A stretch of DNA of 10,525 nt. It comes from JANRKT01 sp033763355. GTDB taxonomy: Bacteria; Bacteroidota; Bacteroidia; Chitinophagales; Chitinophagaceae. Below the pieces are notes generated by a model. It did no database searches, was not told the DNA's origin, and saw only the letters and a list, made by a program, of their open reading frames with translations. The DNA lies in assembly GCA_033763355.1 (NCBI GenBank), contig JANRKT010000110.1, positions 1 to 10,525 on the forward strand, in the 5' to 3' direction. The first letter of the stretch is position 1; each line of letters opens with the position of its first letter. Shown piece after piece: positions 5,577-10,525 of the stretch. A program made the translations under genes and the position numbers.

Positions 5577-7717
5577 GTATTGCCCGGCGCATAAAGGATA
5601 CGAATGCTTTTATAGTATTCCAGTGTTTTATCCGGCTGTTCGTATTCAGCAGGTATCGGCTTTTTTGAAAAGGTTTGGAAATAAAGCAGGCAGGCATTCC
5701 GCCACCATATGGCATCTTTCAACTGTATATTGAGCAGTTGCTTTACCTGACTAAACCTTTCTTTATCTATGAATTTCTCCAGGCTGTTCCACTTTTTCTG
5801 AAATGACTTTACAGAATCAACGCCAGCATTATACCTGTAGCAGAGTTCATTCCATAGTGTCCTTCTGCTTTTCATTTTATGATCCCATGATACATGATGA
5901 AACCATAGCAAATATTCATCCGGACATTTATTTACATCATCAAATTGTTTTCTCACATCAACCGGGTATTGGATTAATGCATTTGTTCCCTTCGCTGTTC
6001 TGTCAAAACCAATTCCAAAAGAATCGGCCCGGTGATAATACACAGGATTCCAGTCGAGGCGGTTCAATGTGTTGCCCCATGGCATAGGACCATAATGATG
6101 GCCATTATACATAATATGAGTCAGCCCGGCTGGAGTCATATAATTCACCAATGCTTCATGTGAACCAAGCATGATATTTTTTATAACTGATAACGCAGTT
6201 TTATTATTAGTGAAAGTTTGCTTTATCCATTCATCGGCTATTTGTTCCGGTGAAAGATCATAATCCCAGCTCAGCCTTCCGAGTGCATACCAGTTGGCCT
6301 GTGCAAAGGGATGGCCGCACCAGTTGATGTCATTACCGATATTGCTTACACCTGCTACACCGCTCAATTCATGGTTGTACAAACTTCCGTCAATGATTTT
6401 TTCAACGTTTGATACTTTTCCTTTTGCATAAGTATCTGCCTGTAATACTTCTTTAAACATCGGTACTTCGTAAACAAGATGTGTCCCCTGCCCGAGATAT
6501 TCCTGTGTAAGTTGAAACTCCATCATCAATGGGGTTTGAGGCATAGCTCCGAATAAAGGAGAGTATGGTTCTCTTGGCTGGAAATCAATCGGGCCATTTT
6601 TTACCTGCACCATTACATTTTTTTTGAATTTTCCATCAAGCGGTTTAAATTCTTCGTAAGCCTGTTTAAAGCGGTCATCCGATTCAGGATTGTAAACAAA
6701 GGCACGCCACATTACGATGCCGTTAAACGGTGCAACCGCATCAGCCAGCATATTGGCCCCATCAGCATGATTTCTTTTATAATCCTGCGGCCCGGGTTGC
6801 CCTTCGCTGTTTGCTTTTACCAGGAAACCGCCAAAGTCGGGGATGATAGAATAAATCTCTTTTGCTTTTTCTTTCCACCAGTTTTGTACCGAATCATTCA
6901 GCGGGTCTGCAGACTTCAGCCTTCCAATTTCAATCGGTGCACTGAATCTTGCAGTGAGATAAACTTTTATTCCGTAAGGACGAAACACATCTGCCAGGGC
7001 TTTTACTTTTTCAAGCCAGGGCCTTGTAAGAATAGTTGCATTGGCATTTACGTTGGTTAATACTGTGCCGTTAATGCCAACAGATGCATTTGCCCGTGCA
7101 TAATCAATGTAACGCTGATCAATATAATCAGGCAATGTATGCCAGTTCCAGATGGAAAAACCTGCATAGCCCCGTTCTACTGTACGGTTGAGATTGTCCC
7201 AATGATTGAGCATGCGGATTTTGATTTTGGGAACTTTCATAATGGAAAGCTGTTGTATGCTCTGCCGGGTTTGCAACAAGCGGAGGAAATGAAATACGCC
7301 ATACAATACACCCACATCCGTGTTAGCTGTAATTAGAATGACATTTTTATTATCAACTTTTTTTGACAGTATAAGAAATCCTTCAGCACCTATTTTAGTC
7401 AGCTCGTCATTGGTAAACTGAGATGAAAAGAAAAACGAACCTGCTTTTCCGGTAACAATACATTTATCCGTAACAACTGAAACAAAAGGAATTTTTTTGG
7501 CCAATAAGCCCGAAAGGCCAATGCTTAGTTCATTTTTTATGATCCCGGCAGTTGCCGAAGATCCTTCTGCATATATTCCTGAAAAAGTATTTCTGTATTG
7601 CTGTAATATAACGGGGTCATCAATTTTATCATAACGCAACCAGAGCCGGTAACCGTCTTCTGCAAACAGCACCCGTGTTGTTAACAGGATTATGAAAAGT
7701 AATTTTATTTTTTTCAT
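5564..7717 (-). CDS. GH67 alpha-glucuronidase, secreted
   Basis: This 717-residue protein is a full-length family 67 alpha-glucuronidase. It hydrolyses the alpha-1,2 link to (4-O-methyl)glucuronate on the non-reducing terminal xylose of glucuronoxylan oligosaccharides. A signal peptide (1-19, cleavage after VLFA) sends it to the periplasm. An N-terminal domain occupies roughly 24-150, the catalytic barrel roughly 155-480, and the helical C-terminal domain the rest. Glu305 (NSEGQPG), Asp378 (NGPIDFQ) and Glu406 (LTQEYLG) sit at a constant +13 from the residues I recall as catalytic in Cellvibrio GlcA67A (Glu292, Asp365, Glu393), so the active site is intact. ATG 7717 begins 19 bases after the upstream LacI stop, suggesting co-transcription. 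The last few residues derive from a GC palindrome. This gene gives the locus its substrate assignment. Confidence 0.96.
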   Translation of the reverse strand: MKKIKLLFIILLTTRVLFAEDGYRLWLRYDKIDDPVILQQYRNTFSGIYAEGSSATAGIIKNELSIGLSGLLAKKIPFVSVVTDKCIVTGKAGSFFFSSQFTNDELTKIGAEGFLILSKKVDNKNVILITANTDVGVLYGVFHFLRLLQTRQSIQQLSIMKVPKIKIRMLNHWDNLNRTVERGYAGFSIWNWHTLPDYIDQRYIDYARANASVGINGTVLTNVNANATILTRPWLEKVKALADVFRPYGIKVYLTARFSAPIEIGRLKSADPLNDSVQNWWKEKAKEIYSIIPDFGGFLVKANSEGQPGPQDYKRNHADGANMLADAVAPFNGIVMWRAFVYNPESDDRFKQAYEEFKPLDGKFKKNVMVQVKNGPIDFQPREPYSPLFGAMPQTPLMMEFQLTQEYLGQGTHLVYEVPMFKEVLQADTYAKGKVSNVEKIIDGSLYNHELSGVAGVSNIGNDINWCGHPFAQANWYALGRLSWDYDLSPEQIADEWIKQTFTNNKTALSVIKNIMLGSHEALVNYMTPAGLTHIMYNGHHYGPMPWGNTLNRLDWNPVYYHRADSFGIGFDRTAKGTNALIQYPVDVRKQFDDVNKCPDEYLLWFHHVSWDHKMKSRRTLWNELCYRYNAGVDSVKSFQKKWNSLEKFIDKERFSQVKQLLNIQLKDAIWWRNACLLYFQTFSKKPIPAEYEQPDKTLEYYKSIRILYAPGNTPSP

Positions 7718-7736
7718 AACATAATGAGCAGTGTAC

Positions 7737-8774
7737 TTAAACTTGTTCCTGTTTCCTTAGGGATGACTTTCTGATAATTAATTCTGAATGTACAACAATA
7801 GTTTTCATATACCTGATATGTGATACACCTTTCAGGCGGTTAATCAGGTTACGGGCCGCAATTTCACCCATATCCATACCAGGATAATGAACAGTGGTTA
7901 ATTGAGGCTCTACAATTTTACTGATAGTATCATTATTAAACCCCACCACGGCAATTTCTTCCGGAATTTTCACCCCGTGCTCTTTAAGTGTCTGCATACA
8001 CACCGCTGCTGAAAAATCATTTGTAATAAAAGTTCCGTCAGGCAAAGGCTTCATCTTTAAAATCTCTAAAGCCGCCTCCACGCCCCCCTGTTCGCTAAGG
8101 TCCTTAATCAGCACCAGGCCTTTTTTAAAAGGGATGTTGTTATGACTCAATGCATCGAGGTAACCCCTGTAACGCAGTTCATATACATTTCTTTTAAGAT
8201 TTGCCGTAACCAGCACAATTCGTTTGCATCCCTGTTCTATTAAATGACTGGTAGCTTCATAACCGCATTTGTAGTTGTCTATAACCACCTTAATGCTGTC
8301 TGTTTTCTCTTCTACCCTGTCAAAAAAAACCACCGGGATATTCTTTTCTTCAAACTGATCAAAATGGTCCAACTCCGTTGTATCAAAAGCCAGTGAAGCA
8401 ATTAACCCATCTACACGTTTATGAAAAAGATTAAGTGCATTGGCTGCTTCCTTTGCACAGCTTTCACACGAATGAGCAATAATAATGTCATAACCCGCTT
8501 CAGTGGTTACTTTTTCAATACCTGCCAATACGGAGGTAATGAAATTGCTGTTCAATTCATGAACGATGACCCCTATGGTATTTGTTTTTTGTTTGCGGAG
8601 GCTGCTGGCAAAAGTATTGTGCCGGTAGCCCAATTCCCTGGCAGCATCCTGTATCCTCTTCCGCGTTTTCTTGTTAATGGCCGGGTTGCCCCTCAAACCC
8701 CGGCTTACAGTAGCCGAAGAAAGTGCAAGCTTTTGGGCAATATCATATATGGTGGCATCTTTTTTTGGCTTCAT
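7737..8774 (-). CDS. LacI-family transcriptional regulator (GH67-proximal copy)
   Basis: This is a 345-residue LacI/GalR regulator. Residues 1-50 form the helix-turn-helix (IYDIAQKLALSSATVSRGL), with Ser20 and Ala21 at the DNA-contact positions equivalent to LacI Tyr17/Gln18 and Arg25 at Arg22. The hinge helix (about 52-61) carries Leu59, which in the family intercalates at the central CG of the operator. A periplasmic-binding-protein-like effector domain follows (TIGVIV at 66-71, later VDGLIASL, VVFFDR and VVGFNND). The frame extends upstream to a TTG at 8819 and an ATG at 8813, but I choose ATG 8774 because it gives the same eight-residue lead before IYDIA as the neighbouring paralogue. An operator-like palindrome lies immediately upstream. 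The gene is 19 bases from GH67, so it probably senses a xylan or glucuronate-derived ligand. Confidence 0.93.
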   Translation of the reverse strand: MKPKKDATIYDIAQKLALSSATVSRGLRGNPAINKKTRKRIQDAARELGYRHNTFASSLRKQKTNTIGVIVHELNSNFITSVLAGIEKVTTEAGYDIIIAHSCESCAKEAANALNLFHKRVDGLIASLAFDTTELDHFDQFEEKNIPVVFFDRVEEKTDSIKVVIDNYKCGYEATSHLIEQGCKRIVLVTANLKRNVYELRYRGYLDALSHNNIPFKKGLVLIKDLSEQGGVEAALEILKMKPLPDGTFITNDFSAAVCMQTLKEHGVKIPEEIAVVGFNNDTISKIVEPQLTTVHYPGMDMGEIAARNLINRLKGVSHIRYMKTIVVHSELIIRKSSLRKQEQV

Positions 8775-8793
8775 TTTGCAATCGGTTGCATAA
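8774..8793. promoter_or_regulatory. LacI-type operator upstream of the GH67-proximal lacI
   Basis: TTGCAATCGGTTGCA (8776-8790) has inverted half-sites around a central CG, the layout bound by LacI-family dimers. Over 8774-8793, 8 of 10 base pairs are symmetric. The same 15 bases occur before the other lacI gene. It abuts the chosen ATG (8774), so a bound repressor would block either initiation from a promoter in the 49-base gap or read-through from upstream. A further half-site-like TTTGCAAA is at 8813-8820. Confidence 0.7.
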
Positions 8794-8823
8794 AAGTCGC
8801 AAAAAAAAATCATTTGCAAACTT

Positions 8824-9852
8824 TTATTTTCTCAGTGACGAGCCGCGTATGATCAGGTCAGACCGGAGGATCACTGTATTGGTTTTTTTAACACTGGAAA
8901 TACCATTGAGGTGATTAATAAGACTTGAAACGGCCGCTTCGCCTACATCATAGCCTGAATAGTTAACTGTTGTAAGGTTGGGCTCAACTATCTTGCTTAT
9001 CGGGTCATTGTTAAAACCGGAAAAAGCAATATCAGCAGGAATGCGTACGCCTGATTCTTTTAATTTTATCATGCAAAAAACCGCTGCAGTGTCATTTGCG
9101 GAGAAAACACCGTCGGGTTTACCTGCCATCTTTAAAATGATCTCCGCTGCTTTTGTTCCCGCTTCTTCATTGAGCTTGCTGATATAAACCAGCTTTTTTT
9201 CATCAAAGGGAAGTTTATTATCCAGGAGGGCCTGCTTATACCCCTTCAGCCTTTCGCTGTAAACATTCCTGAGCAGGTTGCCCCCAAGGTGCATGATCCT
9301 ACGGCAGCCCTGCTCAATCAGGTGTTTTGTAACATCATACGCCGCCCTGTAATTATCTATGATAATACTGGTACTGTCATTGTGCGGGAATATGCGGTCG
9401 AAAAAGACAACTGGGATGCCCTTCCTGAAAAAAGGGGCGAAATGATCTATATTTTCTGTGTCGTATGCCAGCGAAGCAAGAAGGCCATCCACCCGCTTAT
9501 TAAACATGGTATGCACATTGGCAATTTCTTTTTCAGAGTTTTCAAGCGACTGGCTGATGATGAGGTTGTAATTTTCACGGCTTGCAGCATCTTCCATCCC
9601 TGCCAGTACAGACGACATAAAATAACTGTTGAGGCGGGGCACAATAACGCCAATGGTATAAGTGCGCTTGCTTCTTAAACTGCTTGCAAATGTATTGGAC
9701 CTGTACCCCAAATGCCTTGCAGCTTCTGCAATTTTTTTCCTCGTATTCTTATTGATTGCCGGATGATCCTTCAGCCCGCGGCTTACTGTTGTAGCCGAAA
9801 TATTGAGGTGCTTTGCAATGTCATAAATCGTTATTTCCTTATCATCGGGCAT
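8824..9852 (-). CDS. LacI-family transcriptional regulator (distal copy, paralogue of its neighbour)
   Basis: This is a 342-residue LacI/GalR regulator, by eye about half identical to the adjacent one across the whole length, which suggests tandem duplication. The helix-turn-helix is at about 9-30 (IYDIAKHLNISATTVSRGL) with Ala20/Thr21 at the recognition positions, so it differs from its neighbour's Ser20/Ala21. Leu59 lies in the hinge. The effector domain shows TIGVIVPRLNS, VDGLLASLAYDT, VVFFDRI and SGFNND. The open frame reaches back to a TTG at 9918, but ATG 9852 aligns exactly with the start chosen for the paralogue and leaves the operator outside the coding region. It is the first gene of the minus-strand cluster. 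The operator 46 bases upstream of its start implies autorepression and probably cross-control. The ligand is unknown. Confidence 0.93.
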   Translation of the reverse strand: MPDDKEITIYDIAKHLNISATTVSRGLKDHPAINKNTRKKIAEAARHLGYRSNTFASSLRSKRTYTIGVIVPRLNSYFMSSVLAGMEDAASRENYNLIISQSLENSEKEIANVHTMFNKRVDGLLASLAYDTENIDHFAPFFRKGIPVVFFDRIFPHNDSTSIIIDNYRAAYDVTKHLIEQGCRRIMHLGGNLLRNVYSERLKGYKQALLDNKLPFDEKKLVYISKLNEEAGTKAAEIILKMAGKPDGVFSANDTAAVFCMIKLKESGVRIPADIAFSGFNNDPISKIVEPNLTTVNYSGYDVGEAAVSSLINHLNGISSVKKTNTVILRSDLIIRGSSLRK

Positions 9853-9897
9853 ACCTGCATGCTTTGCTTTACAAATAAATGACGCAAAATTTGAAAA

Positions 9898-9923
9898 AAA
9901 AATTGCAATCGGTTGCAATTTTT
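9898..9923. promoter_or_regulatory. Near-perfect 26-bp LacI-type operator upstream of the distal lacI
   Basis: The core TTGCAATCGGTTGCAA (9903-9918) is flanked by A5 and T5 runs, giving a 26-bp palindrome in which 12 of 13 base pairs are symmetric around a central CG. It shares 15 identical bases with the copy at 8776-8790. The centre is about 58 bases upstream of the lacI ATG (9852), a position suited to covering the promoter. I could not pick a clean Bacteroidota -33/-7 promoter around it. Confidence 0.8.
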
Positions 9924-10464
9924 AGAAAAATCTCTTTACATTCGGATTGTAATTCCAATTTCAAGCTTGCCGTAATGACTAAAAGAGCTCCTTTGATTAC
10001 AGCCCAATTCCCGGAATACGGGGCGCAATTCACATCTTTTGTAATGTTTACATGTGGCTGTTTCAATTTTTCTCCTTTGTTTTTACAGCATTGCCGGAAG
10101 ATGAAATGCGGCGAAGCACATTGAGCATGTACCCCGGAAAGGATTTGTTATAAACTGATTTAACGCTTCAATCCCTTTGAAAATAATAACGGCTACCCGG
10201 TAGCCAGCAAAAAAAGTTGGTTGCCAGCTTTCTAAACTTACAAACCAAAAAAACTGCTGTTTATGAAAGTTTCAGAAAAATTGTACTTTCTAAAAGGATT
10301 ACCCCGGCAAAACCGGTTCCTGAGAAAAATTGCCTCTTCTACATTTTATCTGGTTGTGAAAATATAACAGACAAAAAAACAATTACTTAAGAGTAAAATT
10401 AGAAGGGCCCGAAAAAAACCGGGATGGGATTGGCGCTAAAATTTCTTTGTATTATGATGGCATA
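9924..10464. other. Gene-free intergenic region between the cluster and a possible divergent gene
   Basis: I see no convincing protein or RNA gene here. Frames of up to about 80 codons exist but lack recognisable domains. Visible features are a palindrome and a 20-bp-phased direct repeat at 10191-10228; an inverted pair GAAAGT/ACTTTC at 10265-10290; AACCGGTT near 10310; and a CCCG/CGGG pair at 10408-10423. The minus-strand cluster promoter should lie at the left end. A plus-strand promoter may lie at the right end, but neither matches TTTG-N19-21-TAnnTTTG well. Confidence 0.5.
10191..10228. promoter_or_regulatory. Candidate regulator-binding site: palindrome plus phased direct repeat
   Basis: GGCTACCCGGTAGCC (10191-10205) is a perfect seven-base inverted repeat around one central base. 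Its right half begins GGTAGCCAGC (10199-10208), repeated as GGTTGCCAGC (10219-10228) with 9 of 10 matches and a 20-base period, about two helical turns. The second copy also lies in a weaker palindrome (AAGTTGG-TTG-CCAGCTT, 10214-10230). This differs from the TTGCAATCGG operator, so a different regulator is likely. Confidence 0.45.
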
Positions 10465-10525
10465 ATGCAGCAATTCTTTCAGCAAAAAACAGTAAGGGGT
10501 TATCTTTCATCAAATGAAACGGCGG
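10465..10525 (+). CDS. Possible start of a divergent plus-strand gene (partial, unrecognised)
   Basis: An ATG at 10465 opens a frame that stays open for the 20 codons left in the window (MQQFFQQKTVRGYLSSNETA). No domain can be recognised and no ribosome-binding site is evident, which is normal for Bacteroidota. A second ATG in another frame at 10514 is an alternative. The large upstream gap with operator-like sequence makes a divergent gene plausible, but the call rests on position and an open frame only. Confidence 0.2.
   Translation, partial: MQQFFQQKTVRGYLSSNETA

Noticed and set aside
9879..10124. 81-codon plus-strand frame overlapping the distal lacI operator and start region
   Set aside because: It runs antisense to the lacI 5' end and across the operator, with no domain or codon bias suggesting a gene.
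10263..10367. 34-codon plus-strand frame beginning MKVSEKLYFLKG
   Set aside because: It has a basic composition but no recognisable domain, no start signal and no neighbour support; an ORF this short is expected by chance.
1..10525. CRISPR arrays, tRNA or rRNA genes, insertion sequences, SusC/SusD transporters
   Set aside because: I looked for regularly spaced repeats, transposase-like frames and transporter proteins and saw none in this window.

Overview
The window looks like a Bacteroidota chromosome fragment, most likely Chitinophagaceae or a close relative. This is inferred from the low-to-moderate GC, the near absence of Shine-Dalgarno sequences, a Cys-Asn-Asn lipoprotein signal, intergenic palindromic repeats and the gene content. 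No ribosomal or marker gene is present, so the family is a guess.

All eight recognisable genes lie on the minus strand and read right to left as one compact cluster. In transcription order they are: two tandem LacI-family regulators (9852-8824 and 8774-7737), a GH67 alpha-glucuronidase (7717-5564), a classical SDR dehydrogenase (5476-4703), a ThuA-like protein (4638-3769), a GH43 lipoprotein glycosidase (3714-2644), a DUF6807 protein (2523-1558), and a Tat-exported Gfo/Idh/MocA oxidoreductase (1346 to beyond the left edge, lacking only its last residues). Gaps between genes are 19 to about 210 bases, with no strong terminator. The right-hand 600 bases (9924-10525) hold no convincing gene except perhaps the start of a divergent plus-strand one.

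The hydrolases point to glucuronoxylan: GH67 removes (4-O-methyl)glucuronate from xylo-oligosaccharide ends and GH43 enzymes trim xylose or arabinose. Five of the six enzyme-like proteins carry export signals (GH67, ThuA, GH43, DUF6807, Gfo/Idh/MocA); only the SDR appears cytoplasmic. A periplasmic oxidoreductase, a ThuA protein and a DUF6807 protein beside an alpha-glucuronidase suggest an uncharacterised oxidative step on the released sugar acid or on a xylan oligosaccharide. That step is inference.

The clearest regulatory signal is a shared LacI-type operator, TTGCAATCGGTTGCA with a central CG, found just upstream of both lacI genes. In one copy it sits in a 26-bp palindrome with a single mismatched pair. 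It implies auto- and cross-regulation of the cluster. Three repeat-like elements are also visible: a long imperfect inverted repeat directly after the DUF6807 stop, and two GC-rich palindromes that form the C-terminus of GH67 and the N-terminus of the SDR.
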